Position numbers and translations under genes: made by a program
DNA from: Irpex lacteus
Lineage: Eukaryota > Basidiomycota > Agaricomycetes > Polyporales > Irpicaceae
NCBI GenBank assembly: GCA_001986395.2
Contig: MQVO02000088.1
Coordinates: 1-41,993 of the forward strand
Length of the DNA stretch: 41,993 bases
Direction of reading: 5' to 3'
Part shown: in pieces, positions 17,481-26,425 of the stretch
Layout of the letters: the number at the start of each line of letters is the position of its first letter
Numbering within the stretch: the first letter of the stretch is position 1
Notes under the pieces: model-generated
Databases searched by the model: none
The model's input: the letters and a program-made list of their open reading frames with translations, nothing else
What the model was told of the DNA's origin: nothing

Positions 17481-17764
17481 AATATATAATTATTTTTACA
17501 TACTATTTTATAGTTACTCATTTGAACTCTAACAAATTATTGCTTGTTAGATTTTAAATTTGGAAAAGTTATACAAATTGATTTGCCCATCAAACTTAAA
17601 ACGGAATTTTTTTTAAATTTATTAAATTATACATAGTAAAAGGGATATATATATTCAGATAAAATTAATTAATCTGGGGCTAATACTCTCATTATTATTT
17701 TCTTTTTTATTTTAAATTAAATTTAAATAAAAAAGTATCAAGCCACTGACCACAAAGTGGCTAT
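17481..17764. other. AT-rich spacer upstream of tRNA-Cys
   Basis: No ORF. A/T hairpins, and a GC-type hairpin AGCCACTGACCACAAAGTGGCT (split: AGCCACT and AGTGGCT arms, 17740-17762) immediately before tRNA-Cys. Confidence 0.5.
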
Positions 17765-17836
17765 GGGTTGAGTTTACAGATGGTTCTGTAGTAGGTCTGC
17801 AAAACTTATATTAAGGTTCAATTCCTTCTTAACCCT
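17765..17836 (+). tRNA. trnC: tRNA-Cys(GCA)
   Basis: 72-nt cloverleaf. Acceptor GGGTTGA pairs with TTAACCC; the anticodon loop CTGCAAA gives GCA; the T loop is TTCAATT. The T stem and anticodon stem contain G-T pairs. Confidence 0.88.
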
Positions 17837-18064
17837 TTTATTCTTTTTATCCTAATGCCCTCTATCCTAATTTTTTATTTAATCCTTATCACCTCCACAA
17901 TATCCACTGTATTATTAAATAAAGATTAAGAGGGTGGAGGCTATAATGTGGAAAGTATTTAGTGGGTAGTATTTATTGGATTATTTTCTTATATTATAAA
18001 AAGGGGAGTAGAGAAATTAATATAATAATTTAATACAAGCCGATAATAAATACTTAATATTTTT

Positions 18065-18135
18065 TTTCTCTTAGTTTAATGGTAGAACAGCATTCTTCTA
18101 AAATGTTAATTTTGGTTCGAGTCCAAAAGAGAAAA
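18065..18135 (+). tRNA. trnR: tRNA-Arg(UCU)
   Basis: 71-nt cloverleaf. Acceptor TTTCTCT/AGAGAAA is perfect; the anticodon arm is GCATT-CTTCTAA-AATGT (TCT); the T arm is TTTGG-TTCGAGT-CCAAA. It decodes the AGA codons that dominate in resident genes. Confidence 0.92.
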
Positions 18136-19126
18136 TCGCCTAAATAAAAAATAATAAATATCCTCTATCCTCCTTTTCCCACCAGCCATCCAAGCTAAGA
18201 AAGTGGATAGTGGGGAGGGCTGGCTTATTTATTTGATTTATTTTCTTAAAATAAAAAGACATAAAAAGGACCATTTTTGATTGTTACAGTGATATGTTAT
18301 GCCTTTTGTTTTTTTAATAAAAAAAACAAAAGGAAAGTACATGCCTTTTTTTCCTTTTTATTTTCATTATTTCTTTTTTTTTTTTAATTATTAAAAAGAA
18401 AAAGACCAAAAAAAACAAAGGAAAAAAAGGAGAAAAAGGAAAGATGTAAGATATACTATTATTGTTTTTAGTTTTATTTTTATATCTATATTCAAATTAG
18501 ATTATACTCCACACCACTATTTCTCTATCCTACCTCTTTTTTATTGTATATAAAAAAGAGGTAGGGTGAGGTTGAGGGGAGGCTTCATATTAAAAAAATT
18601 ATTAAATAATAGTAGGTTGAATTTATTATTTTATTCTAAAGACCCCTTTTTTTATTTTTATATTCCTTTATTACCCTTTTTATTTAAGGTCTATTTCTTT
18701 TTGCCTTTTATCTTAAAAATTTATTTTTTAATTAAAAATAAAGGGGAATACAAAAGAAATAGAATAAAACAAGCCATATTCCACATTCCAGCCTCCTTAC
18801 CCAAAAAACTAAGGTCGCTTTTGCGGATGAAATAATTCTAACTAGTTTTTTTTTTTGGATCCTTTGTTTTTATATATTAAAAACAAAGGGGGATAATAAG
18901 GATTAAGGATACTGTGGGGAGGGCTGGAGAAAATAAAGTAAAAAAGATAAGGGGGGAATCGATATTAATAAATGTGTGTAAATGTATAAAAATATATAGT
19001 ATAATTACACTATATATTATATATATATATATATATATATTAAATTATTAAATTTATTTATCTAAACTAATAAATTTTATTTAAATAAATTAATAAAAAA
19101 GTTATAAATAAAAAATATATAAGAAT
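18136..19126. other. Spacer between tRNA-Arg and nad1
   Basis: No convincing gene. It is rich in A/T hairpins of the form CCTTTT...AAAAGG (18300-18330, 18340-18440, 18530-18560, 18860-18890), a hairpin element (18800-18858) and a (TA)n run (19011-19041). An 89-codon plus-strand ORF (18566-18835) is built from these repeats and ends in the hairpin, so it is not accepted. Confidence 0.55.
18800..18858. repeat. Hairpin element with GGTCGC module
   Basis: CCCAAAAAACTAAGGTCGC, TTTTGCGGATGAAATAATT, CTAACTAGTTTTTTTTTTGG. It combines the GGTCGC block (see 21782-21835) with the GCGGATGAAAT tail of the AT-module elements. Confidence 0.82.
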
Positions 19127-20146
19127 ATGATCAATATTAATAACTTAATATCTACAGTATTAGATATACTTATAAATTTAATAGATGTTTTATTAATTGT
19201 TCTGCCAGTATTATTAGCAGTAGCTTTCATGACAATAATAGAAAGAAAACAATTAGCAGCACATCAAAGAAGAGTAGGTCCAAATACAGTAGGTTACTAT
19301 GGGATTCTTCAACCCTTTAGTGATGCTTTAAAATTAATTCTTAAAGAAACAGTTATACCTTCACAATCAAATAAAATATTATTTTATTTAGCTCCTGTAT
19401 CCACACTAGTCTTTAGTTTATTAGGTTGGGGAGTAATACCATTTGGTCAAGGTTTAACTTTATTTGATTTTTCATTAGGAGTACTATATACCTTAGCATT
19501 ATCTTCTTTAGGTGTATATGGTATTTTATTTGCAGGATGGAGTGCCAATAGTAAATATGCCTTTTTAGGTTCTTTAAGATCAACAGCAGCAATGATTAGT
19601 TACGAATTAATTTTAAGTAGTGCTATTTTAATAGTAATTTTACTAACAGGATCCTTTAATTTTACTACAATTATTGAGAGTCAACAAGCTGTCTGGTTTG
19701 TACTTCCATTACTTCCTGTTTTTATTTTCTATTTTATTTCTATTTTAGCGGAAACTTCTAGAACACCTTTTGATCTTCAAGAAGCTGAATCAGAATTAGT
19801 AGCCGGATTCTTCACAGAACATAGTTCAATCATTTTTGTTTTCTTTTTCTTAGCTGAATATAGTTCTATTGTTTTATTTAGTTCTATCACAGCAATTTTA
19901 TTCTTTGGAGGATATAATATGCCTGAATTATTTGTAAATGAATCTTTCATTAATTTACAATCTATAATATTAGGTTTAAAAACTTGTGTATTCTGTTTTA
20001 TGTTTGTATGGTTTAGAGCTACATTACCTAGATTAAGATATGATCAATTAGTTGAATTATGTTGGTTAAATTTATTACCTATAGCTGTAGCATTCATTAT
20101 CTTAGTTCCAAGTATTTTAATTGCTTTTGATATTAGTCCTTACTAA
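19127..20146 (+). CDS. nad1: NADH dehydrogenase subunit 1
   Basis: Complete 339-residue core membrane subunit of complex I at the junction of the quinone tunnel and the membrane arm. Conserved blocks are ERKQLAAHQRRVGPNTVGYY (about 40-59) and RTPFDLQEAESELVAGF (about 212-228), plus eight hydrophobic helices. The C-terminal loop has RLRYDQLVELCWLNLLP. It starts MININNLISTVLD and stops at TAA. No intron. Leu is nearly all TTA and Arg AGA. Diverged nad1-like fragments elsewhere in the window (about 6114-6235, possibly about 340 and 3150) do not match it exactly. Confidence 0.97.
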   Translation: MININNLISTVLDILINLIDVLLIVLPVLLAVAFMTIIERKQLAAHQRRVGPNTVGYYGILQPFSDALKLILKETVIPSQSNKILFYLAPVSTLVFSLLGWGVIPFGQGLTLFDFSLGVLYTLALSSLGVYGILFAGWSANSKYAFLGSLRSTAAMISYELILSSAILIVILLTGSFNFTTIIESQQAVWFVLPLLPVFIFYFISILAETSRTPFDLQEAESELVAGFFTEHSSIIFVFFFLAEYSSIVLFSSITAILFFGGYNMPELFVNESFINLQSIILGLKTCVFCFMFVWFRATLPRLRYDQLVELCWLNLLPIAVAFIILVPSILIAFDISPY

Positions 20147-20631
20147 GATTAATTTTATTTTTATAACCCCCTGTCTCCATAGAATATCCTCTATTCTTTT
20201 TTCTCTTTTTCTTTTGTTTTTAATTAATAAAGGGGTTGCAATAATAATCGTAGGTCTAACTTACTTAAATTAGCACTAATTAATTATATGATTGGATGGT
20301 CAATTATTAACTTAAGATAAAAAAGTATATCCCTTTTGGTACTTCTACTTTTTTATCTTCCTCCCGTCAGAGAGATCTAACGCACCTAACCTAAGTGGCA
20401 AGAGTACGGAGGGAATATGTTATTATAAACCTGCCAACACTAAGTTCGATAGCTGAACCATACAGAAATAAATGTAATAACTTGTTAAAACGGAGTCTTA
20501 CCTCAATTTATTCAACCCAGATTTGATCAGGCAAACCAGGTCAAATCCTTTTTGAGTGAAAGGATCCTTATTCTTTATTAATTCGGCTATATTGCATCAA
20601 TCTTGAAAATCTTTTAATTTAACACCATAAA
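20147..20631. other. Non-coding block downstream of nad1, GC-richer centre
   Basis: 20240-20600 is GC-richer and non-coding on both strands, with inverted repeats such as GTTCGATAGCTGAAC and the split pair AAAAAGTA / TACTTTTTT. It may be a structured RNA; no known mitochondrial RNA is recognised. It ends at the inverted AT-module hairpin. Confidence 0.4.
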
Positions 20632-20697
20632 CAAAAAAACTAATTAATTATCCCGGTATTATTAAAATTTAATTAAATTAAATTTTAATTAGAGCCA
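20632..20697. repeat. AT-module hairpin, inverted orientation
   Basis: Reads AAAAAAACTAATTAATTA, TCCCGGTATTATTAAAATTT, then the AT palindrome and AATTAGAGCC, i.e. the reverse complement of the module at 17420-17470. The right outer arm is absent. Confidence 0.8.
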
Positions 20698-20734
20698 TGA
20701 ATTAGTTACCTAACACATTTAGTTAAAATAGCTT

Positions 20735-21070
20735 TAAGGTAATTCCCCTTGTCCTAGTAACATATTCTCTTCATGTTCTTCATTAAATAATTTTCCTTCA
20801 GCTACTTTACTAACTCTATTTTCTATACTTTGTTCAAAAATATTAGGATATTTTTTCAGTATTTCCTTATAACAGTCTCTACACACTTAGCACGCTCTTC
20901 ATCAACTCGTAATTAAGTTTTTGCACTATGTTTTTCCATAAAAGCAGCATATTTACTTATAGCCTAATTTGCACTATCAATTGGAAGTTTAGATATTTCA
21001 TCTTCTAACGGTTATTTAAACTTCGGTACATTATACTTATACTGTGAATCTACAGCCTTTTTAATCTCAC
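20735..21070 (-). pseudogene. Decayed ORF with in-frame stops (unknown)
   Basis: On the minus strand a charged, Lys/Glu-rich protein can be read through three in-frame stops (TAA, TAG, TAA): EIKKAVDSQYKYNVPKFK, PLEDEISKLPIDSAN, AISKYAAFMEKHSAKT, then LRVDEERAKCVETVIRKY. After a frameshift it continues KEILKKYPNIFEQSIENR and VSKVAEGKLFNEEHEENM. The nonsense-only style resembles the DNA polymerase pseudogene, so it may be another linear-plasmid ORF. No family identified. Confidence 0.45.
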
Positions 21071-21073
21071 CCA

Positions 21074-21114
21074 CCAAAAAAACTAGGAATTATAAATAAT
21101 TAGTTTTTTGGGGG
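21074..21114. repeat. Palindromic hairpin element (short form)
   Basis: CCAAAAAAACTAGGAATTAT then AAATAATTAGTTTTTTGGGG; 5' flank of the decayed ORF on the minus strand. Confidence 0.88.
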
Positions 21115-21781
21115 ATCCTTTTTTTATATAAAAAAAGAGGAAAACAGGTAATTTCTCTTTATTTTCAGGGGCACAAACATTAGTAGTAGTTGAAAACTGT
21201 TTAACCATAATAACATTTTTTTTTTTGGGTTGCTATTTTCATAGACTGGAAAAGGATAAAATAAACTGTAAGATATAAGATACTATACTATCATCTTACA
21301 GTTTTGGTAGTGTATTTAGTAGTTGCATATTGCTTAGCTTATATTGAGTATCAACACTTTGTACCCAAGTATAAACTTGAAAAGTAAGATTATAGCTGTA
21401 GTATTTAAACACTACGCTTAAGATAAAATCTTAAAGTACATAATGCTAAGTCTAAGTACCTTAAATTGAGTTAGGAATCACACTGTAATATATCTCTGTA
21501 TCTAGTACTTGTTTTTTTTACTTAGTGTAAGAAGAAAGCAAGAAATAAAGATAATAGGCCAGAGTGGAATCGAACCACTGCTCCACACTCAAATTATTTT
21601 TAATTTTATAGAATACAATTTACCCTTTTGATTTCTAATTTTATAGAATTAAATTAATTGTATTAGAGGTAGGAGAAGATCAGTTTCTTGTCTTCAGTTA
21701 AGTATACTAACTTACCAGTAATTATAAATTTAGTTAGTACTTCCTCAGGCATAGATATCTTATATTAATTATTTATTATAT
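21115..21781. other. Intergenic region with a tRNA-like 3' half
   Basis: Mostly AT-rich. At 21562-21600 the minus strand ends AGTGG-TTCGATT-CCACT followed by CTGGCCT, a clear T arm and acceptor 3' strand, but the anticodon half is replaced by AT-rich DNA with the repeat AATTTTATAGAAT (21601-21655). Two further hairpins lie at 21670-21745. No ORF. Confidence 0.45.
21562..21603 (-). pseudogene. tRNA 3' half (identity uncertain)
   Basis: A perfect T stem-loop and a 3' acceptor CTGGCCT are present on the minus strand. No AGGCCAG 5' strand lies within 200 bp upstream. It is either a truncated tRNA or one split by an insertion. Confidence 0.45.
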
Positions 21782-21835
21782 CCAAAAAAAAAACTAGGGT
21801 CGCTGGATAATTAATTTTAACTAGTTTTTTGGGGG
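21782..21835. repeat. Hairpin element with GGTCGC module
   Basis: CCAAAAAAAAAACTAGGGTC, GCTGGATAATTAATTTTAA, CTAGTTTTTTGGGGG. Confidence 0.85.
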
Positions 21836-22016
21836 ATAGGTTTACTATTAGAGAGAGACTTTATACTACTATTTAAATAATTATAGACTTACTACTAGAG
21901 AGATTATTAATATTGATCATATTTTTATATTTTTTATTTAAAATAAATTTTATATAAGGTACCTCTACTCTTTTAACCTGGGGGACAAGGATAAAGGATG
22001 CATACCCTCCATCCAC

Positions 22017-22047
22017 AATCCACTTAGAATCTAAGAGGCCGTGGTTG
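22017..22047. repeat. 30-bp repeat shared with 30507-30540
   Basis: Contains AATCCACTTAGAATCTAAGA followed by GGCCGTGGTTG. The same sequence, with one change, abuts the truncated end of the nad5 fragment at 30507-30540. Confidence 0.8.
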
Positions 22048-22096
22048 AGAACAGGGGGTTATAAAATAAGAATTATTCTTAACTATTCACTTTTCC

Positions 22097-23263
22097 TTAT
22101 TTAAGGTCGGCTGGGCTAGTAGCAATATCCATAATTGTATTTTCAGCTAAACCTATTGCAGGCACTATTAATACAAACCAAAGGAAGTAGAATGCTGTAG
22201 AGATTTGTCCTATTTCTACATAAGGAGATGTAGGATGTTGAGATCCGATCCACATTAAGATTACAAAATTTACAACAAAGAACCAGAAGAATAATTTCAT
22301 GGCTGGTCTAAATTGATTTCCTCTTATTCTAGAAACATCAGTTAAAGGTAAAATTAATAAAATTAATAATGAACCAAACATAGCAATAACTCCTAATAAT
22401 TTATTAGGTATTGATCTTAAAATAGCATAGAATGGTAATAGATACCATTCAGGTACAATTGAAGGAGGAGTTTGCATAGGGTTGGCTGGTATATAGTTAT
22501 CTGAATGTCCTAATAAGTTAGGGTAGTAGAAAACAATAATAGATAAAACAAGGAAGAAAAAGAAAATAGTTACAAGATCTTTGAATGTAAAATATGGATG
22601 CATTGAATATCTATCAGAAGTTGAACCAATACCATTAGGGTTACCTGAACCGTTTGTGTGTAAAGCTATTAAGTGAGCTACAGCTAAAGCAGCTAATAAG
22701 AATGGTAATAAATAATGTAAAGAGAAGAATCTATTTAGTGTTGCATTACTTACACTAAAACCTCCCCAAATTAATTCAACTAAATCTTGTCCAAAGAATG
22801 GTATAGCACTTAATAAATTTGTAATTACAGTAGCTCCCCATAATGACATTTGTCCATAAGGTAATACGTAACCTAGGAAGGCTGTAGCCATCATTACTAT
22901 TAAAATTATTACTCCTATTGACCATACTAATACTCTAGGTGCTTTATATGAACCATAATATAATCCTCTAGCTATATGTGCATACACAAAAATAAAGAAG
23001 AAAGAAGCTACATTAGCATGAGTATATCTAATTGCCCAACCACTGTTTACATCTCTCATTATATGTTCTACAGAATTAAAAGCAAAATCTACATGAGCTT
23101 GATAGTGCATTGCTAAAAATATTCCAGTTAAAATTTGTAAAATAAGACATACTGCTAATAGAGAACCAAAGTTCCATAAATAAGATAGATTAGCTGGTTG
23201 TGGTGAATCTACAACATAAGAATTTACTAATCTAAGTAAAATTTGTTTTTTTAAAAGCCTCAT
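22097..23263 (-). CDS. cob: Apocytochrome b
   Basis: Complete 388-residue subunit of the bc1 complex on the minus strand. The four haem-ligand histidines are H82 and H96 ([18 protein letters not shown]) and H183 and H197 (SLHYLLPF...AVAHLIALH). The Qo-site PEWY is at 271-274, followed by [17 protein letters not shown]. It starts [16 protein letters not shown] and ends IATSPADLK. Uninterrupted, with no intron although fungal cob genes often have them. Codon use is resident (TTA, AGA). It is convergent with nad1. Confidence 0.98.
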   Translation of the reverse strand: MRLLKKQILLRLVNSYVVDSPQPANLSYLWNFGSLLAVCLILQILTGIFLAMHYQAHVDFAFNSVEHIMRDVNSGWAIRYTHANVASFFFIFVYAHIARGLYYGSYKAPRVLVWSIGVIILIVMMATAFLGYVLPYGQMSLWGATVITNLLSAIPFFGQDLVELIWGGFSVSNATLNRFFSLHYLLPFLLAALAVAHLIALHTNGSGNPNGIGSTSDRYSMHPYFTFKDLVTIFFFFLVLSIIVFYYPNLLGHSDNYIPANPMQTPPSIVPEWYLLPFYAILRSIPNKLLGVIAMFGSLLILLILPLTDVSRIRGNQFRPAMKLFFWFFVVNFVILMWIGSQHPTSPYVEIGQISTAFYFLWFVLIVPAIGLAENTIMDIATSPADLK

Positions 23264-23891
23264 TAATTTAATTTAATTTAAAATTATATACACAAGTATA
23301 TAATTATATTTAATATCCATCCACATTACCATAATTATTTTTATAATAAAAATGGGGGGGCTGAACACATATAAGTAGACAAGATTAATTTTTTATTTAT
23401 TCCTTTTTTTTTATTATAAAAAGGCATATATTATATTTCTTAAAAAAAAATATAAAAATATACAATTAAAAATTTAATTTTAATCTAAATGTAAAACTTT
23501 ATCTTTTTATAGTTATTACTAAGCATTTATTATCCGCCCACGCCACCGGCCTCTGCCCCCCCCTTTTTTAATAAAAAAAGGAAAAAGAGGATGATGATAA
23601 GTGGATAGTGGTTGATAATAAAATATAAGATGTTTTACTTATTTGTAAAAAAATCTACCATCTGCCCTTTATCCTCAACCACCCCTTTTTATTTTATTTC
23701 TTTTTTCCCTTTTTGTCTTTTTCTTTTTAATAATTAAAAAAAAAAGAAATAAAGAAAATAAAAAGGCATAAGAAAAAGACAAAAGTAGGTGAGGAGTGGG
23801 GAAAGACAGTGGTCTAACAATATATTATATATTTAATTTTTATCACTGTAACAATCATTATTACCTTTACCCTCCTTTTTTTTTTAATAAA
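23264..23891. other. Spacer upstream of cob
   Basis: AT-rich, with several A/T hairpins (CCTTTTTT...AAAAAGG at 23400-23425, 23560-23590, 23700-23770) and a GC cluster CCGCCCACGCCACCGGCC (23536-23553). No ORF. Confidence 0.55.
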
Positions 23892-23976
23892 CCAACAAAA
23901 AAACTAGGCTCTAATTAAAATTTAATTAAATTAAATTTTAATAATTGCGGATGAAATAATTAGTTTTTTTGGGTTG
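23892..23976. repeat. Hairpin element with AT-palindrome module
   Basis: CCAACAAAAAAACTAGG, AT palindrome, GCGGATGAAATAATTAG, TTTTTTTGGG. Almost identical in its interior to 4698-4778 and 10426-10506. Confidence 0.87.
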
Positions 23977-24014
23977 GGATTAAACAAAAGAATAATTAAA
24001 AAAAAAAAGACAAT

Positions 24015-24083
24015 AAGCCCAAGAAGATTCGAACTTCTACAGATTCCTTATCAAGAAATTATTCTACCTTTAAATCATAGGCT
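24015..24083 (-). tRNA. trnI: tRNA-Ile(GAU), first copy
   Basis: 69-nt minus-strand cloverleaf. Acceptor AGCCTAT pairs with TTGGGCT (one mismatch); the anticodon arm is ATTTC-TTGATAA-GGAAT (GAT); the T arm is AGAAG-TTCGAAT-CTTCT. A second tRNA-Ile lies at 26202-26274. Confidence 0.88.
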
Positions 24084-24529
24084 TAATTAATTTATATTTA
24101 GCTTTATTAAAAGGTTCATAGGGGGTTAATAAACCCAAAAATAAAATTGGTATGTACTTAAACGTCAGGTCGCCACACCTCCTTGTCATATTACTTACTG
24201 TTCCTACTGATCCCACCACACTTAACCGTGGTTCTTCAGGAGTTCGGAACATAACATCTAGATATATGAGTGCCAATTATATTCACATCATTCCTTTTAT
24301 TAAATAAATTAAATTTATAATATTAAAATTAAAACTTAAAATAAAATATTATAATTAGATTATTATATTCAATAAATAAAAATAAAGAAATAAAAAAATA
24401 AAAAATGTTTAAGTAGAGAGGTTATAATTTTAATAGTCTTCAACAAAGTAAAGTATAAAAATATAAAGTAAATAAAATTTTAATAGAGTCTTACAATTAC
24501 ACAGCTGTTAGAATAAAAAAATATTAGAT
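24084..24529. other. Spacer with a short unrecognised ORF
   Basis: The minus strand 24070-24276 has a 68-codon frame whose middle (PEEPRLSVVGSVGTVSNM, TRRCGDLTFKYIPI) is GC-richer than its surroundings and ends in the tRNA-Ile. I do not recognise it; it could be an inserted fragment. The rest (24290-24529) is plain AT-rich sequence. Confidence 0.4.
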
Positions 24530-24685
24530 ATAAATTTTATTTCTTTAACCGTTTCCTTAGATATACCATACTTTTTGTTTAGAAAGTGGTGCAATAATTG
24601 TACAGCTTCAAAAACATTAATCTTTTTATTATAGTCTATCATCTTACCATCCTCATCTACAAACCAACTAAAATCTTCTTCCCCT
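24530..24685 (-). pseudogene. ORF fragment, probably plasmid-derived
   Basis: Minus-strand open stretch without start: EEDFSWFVDEDGKMIDYN, KKINVFEAVQLLHHFLNKK, YGISKETVKEIKFI, stop. No known motif. It neighbours a DNA polymerase fragment on the opposite strand, which suggests a broken linear plasmid. Confidence 0.4.
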
Positions 24686-24811
24686 TTTTTTTTAATAAAA
24701 AAAAGGATAGAAGAGGGAGTTCCATTATCTAATGCTTCGATTGAACCATTATTTTTTTTAATGGAACAAGTAGCTACTTTCCTTATTTTTATTTTTATTT
24801 AAATAAAAGGA

Positions 24812-25105
24812 GGTAGGTAAATGGACTGCTATTTATTTCTCTGAAGAGTTGAAAATGGCTAAAAATTTAATTCCTGAATATCAATTTATTATTAAAGGAG
24901 GCTACTCCTGTGAGAAAGTTGATATTTTCTCTGATTATGTAAATACTTTATATAAAGTTAAAGCTGAGTCAAAAGGGGCAAAAAGATGGATTGCTAAATT
25001 ATTATTAAATTGTTTATACGGAGGGTTCGGTAGAAGTAATAATACTACAAGTTGTATTGTGGTTAATGCTAAAGAGTTTAAGAAAAGAAGATTTTTGTTT
25101 ATTTT
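24812..25105 (+). pseudogene. Second B-family DNA polymerase fragment
   Basis: Plus-strand palm-region piece: GKWTAIYFSEELKMAKN, then KGGYSCEKVDIFSDYVNTLY and motif B IAKLLLNCLYGGFGR. The corresponding part of the 12-14 kb pseudogene reads SWTGWVTSYEMEI...LIAKLLMNSLYGKFGM, so this is a homologous but clearly different polymerase. Homology ends near 25100; the open frame continues into unrelated sequence to 25196. Motifs A and C are missing. Confidence 0.75.
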
Positions 25106-25264
25106 AATCTATAGTATCCCTCGTTCCACTCACTCGCTACGCTCCTTAACTAAGAGTTCAAATTATATATTCTTTAATTGTATAAATAGTAATTAATTAT
25201 ATTTATATTCTTTAATCTTACATATTAGAAATATTAGTATAGTTCAAACAGTTTATTATATTTA

Positions 25265-25606
25265 TTCTTAATTTATTAATATATTAACTTTTATTTCTCC
25301 CCTGTAAACAAAAATAATGTTCAGAAGTACCTGAATATCTTCAGTAAGTTGTGTAATCACGAATACAGCAGTTCCTCGGCTGTTAACTACAAAGCTACCA
25401 TCGCCTACAGCAAACCCAATCAGCCATTCAAGAAATGATTGACTTGGAGCTACTGCGTTAGGAAATCGCTTTGCATAGAGTGAATAAAATGCGTTAAACC
25501 GGAAACCCGAAGGCATAATAACTAGAGGAATAACATATAGAATTGTTTGGAAGAATAGGTGTTGGTATAGTACAGGGTCACCTCCTCCAGCAATAAAAAG
25601 ATATCG
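25265..25606 (-). pseudogene. cox1 exon fragment joined to LAGLIDADG intron ORF
   Basis: The minus strand reads [14 protein letters not shown], a conserved COX1 exon block, then runs in frame into [17 protein letters not shown] and the LAGLIDADG helix LEWLIGFAVGDGSFVV followed by NSRGTAVFVITQLTEDIQVL. This is the arrangement of an intron-encoded homing endonuclease fused to its upstream exon. It stops after about 110 codons, so the second LAGLIDADG motif is missing. Codons are CTA/CGG-type. It overlaps the altered 3' end of nad3 in another frame. Confidence 0.8.
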
Positions 25607-25914
25607 GCTGGATTATTAAAGGGTATTAAAATAAATAAAAAGAATAATAAGATAAATAAACCGTAAAGATTATTATTATAAGCGGAGATAACATAAGGTA
25701 AAAGAGAAGAGATTTCTAAATCAAAAGGTAAAAATAAGATAGCAACTAAAATGAAAGAAACATTAAAAGAAGATCTAGATTGTTCATAAGAAGTAAAACC
25801 ACATTCAAAAGGACTTTTCTTTTCAATATAAGAATTATCTAAAGATATAAAATAATTAATTAATATTAATAAAATAGCAACAATAGGACTTAAATAAAGA
25901 TAAATATGAAACAT
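25522..25914 (-). CDS. nad3: NADH dehydrogenase subunit 3, altered 3' end
   Basis: The minus-strand frame encodes 130 residues. Residues 1 to about 98 are typical ND3: [16 protein letters not shown], the loop [16 protein letters not shown] with the conserved Cys (about residue 38), [13 protein letters not shown], then [18 protein letters not shown]. The expected ending (a GFVYE-type segment with the final polar tail) is absent. From about residue 99 (position about 25617) the frame reads out of register through a cox1 fragment: [19 protein letters not shown]... So this copy has lost roughly its last helix end. It may be non-functional or carry a novel C-terminus. Confidence 0.85.
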   Translation of the reverse strand: MFHIYLYLSPIVAILLILINYFISLDNSYIEKKSPFECGFTSYEQSRSSFNVSFILVAILFLPFDLEISSLLPYVISAYNNNLYGLFILLFFLFILIPFNNPADIFLLLEEVTLYYTNTYSSKQFYMLFL

Positions 25915-26125
25915 TATAATAATAAAAGATATAAACCTTCTAATAAATAAGGTAAATAAAAATAAAAAGATATTAATAAAATAATATTAAAAGATAAAAT
26001 ATAAGAAATACTCTTATTAATATAAATAGATTTAATTAAATAATAAGTAACTAAAATAATAATTAAATAATTAAATATTTTTTAAATTTAAAAACAAAAA
26101 ATAAAAAATATAAATAAAAGAATAG
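25915..26125. other. AT-rich spacer upstream of nad3
   Basis: No gene. Its end (26085-26127) contains AAATTTAAAAACAAAAAATA and following bases that are repeated at 26627-26669. Confidence 0.55.
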
Positions 26126-26199
26126 GGTCCCCAAAAAGACTTGAACTTTTATCAATAAAGCTTCAATTTATTGCTCTAACCAAATTAAGCTATGGGAAC
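26126..26199 (-). tRNA. trnF: tRNA-Phe(GAA), second copy
   Basis: 74-nt minus-strand cloverleaf. Acceptor GTTCCCA pairs with TGGGGAC; the anticodon arm is ATAAA-TTGAAGC-TTTAT (GAA); the T arm is AAAAG-TTCAAGT-CTTTT. It differs markedly from the tRNA-Phe at 5633-5703, so it is not a recent duplicate. Confidence 0.88.
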
Positions 26200-26201
26200 T
26201 T

Positions 26202-26274
26202 TAAGTCTAAGATGGATCGAACATCTATTGCCTCCTTATCAAGGAGATATTTTAAACCATTAAATAATAGACTT
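26202..26274 (-). tRNA. trnI: tRNA-Ile(GAU), second copy
   Basis: 73-nt minus-strand cloverleaf. Acceptor AAGTCTA/TAGACTT is perfect; the anticodon arm is TCTCC-TTGATAA-GGAGG (GAT); the T arm is AGATG-TTCGATC-CATCT. It differs from the tRNA-Ile at 24015-24083 in all stems. Confidence 0.9.
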
Positions 26275-26284
26275 ATTTATATTA

Positions 26285-26425
26285 TAATTTAGTTATTAAT
26301 AATCTCACGATTTGTAACTGTAAAAGATATGGTAAAATTACTCATGAAACTAATACTAATAAGGCGAATAAGATTATATAACCGTAAAATAATTGATTTA
26401 AAAAGAAAAATGGTATTAATCCCCC
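26285..26425 (-). pseudogene. Second atp8-like sequence (diverged, no start)
   Basis: With TGA as Trp the minus strand reads LIPFFFLNQLFYGYIILF, ALLVLVS, Trp(TGA), VILPYLLQLQIVRLLITKL, stop. It matches the LIPFHFVNEF core, hydrophobic span and basic tail of ATP8 at 4459-4605, but with many changes. The MPQ start is replaced by GGGGGA sequence. It lies just 5' (plus-strand right) of the second tRNA-Phe/Ile pair, consistent with a second gene set. Confidence 0.6.

Noticed and set aside
18566..18835. 89-codon plus-strand ORF upstream of nad1
   Set aside because: Composed of A/T hairpin repeats (Phe/Lys-rich) and ends inside a hairpin element; no homology.
22097..23263. Group I or II introns in cob, nad1 or rnl
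   Set aside because: All conserved blocks in these genes are contiguous; intron-encoded endonuclease pieces occur only as detached fragments.
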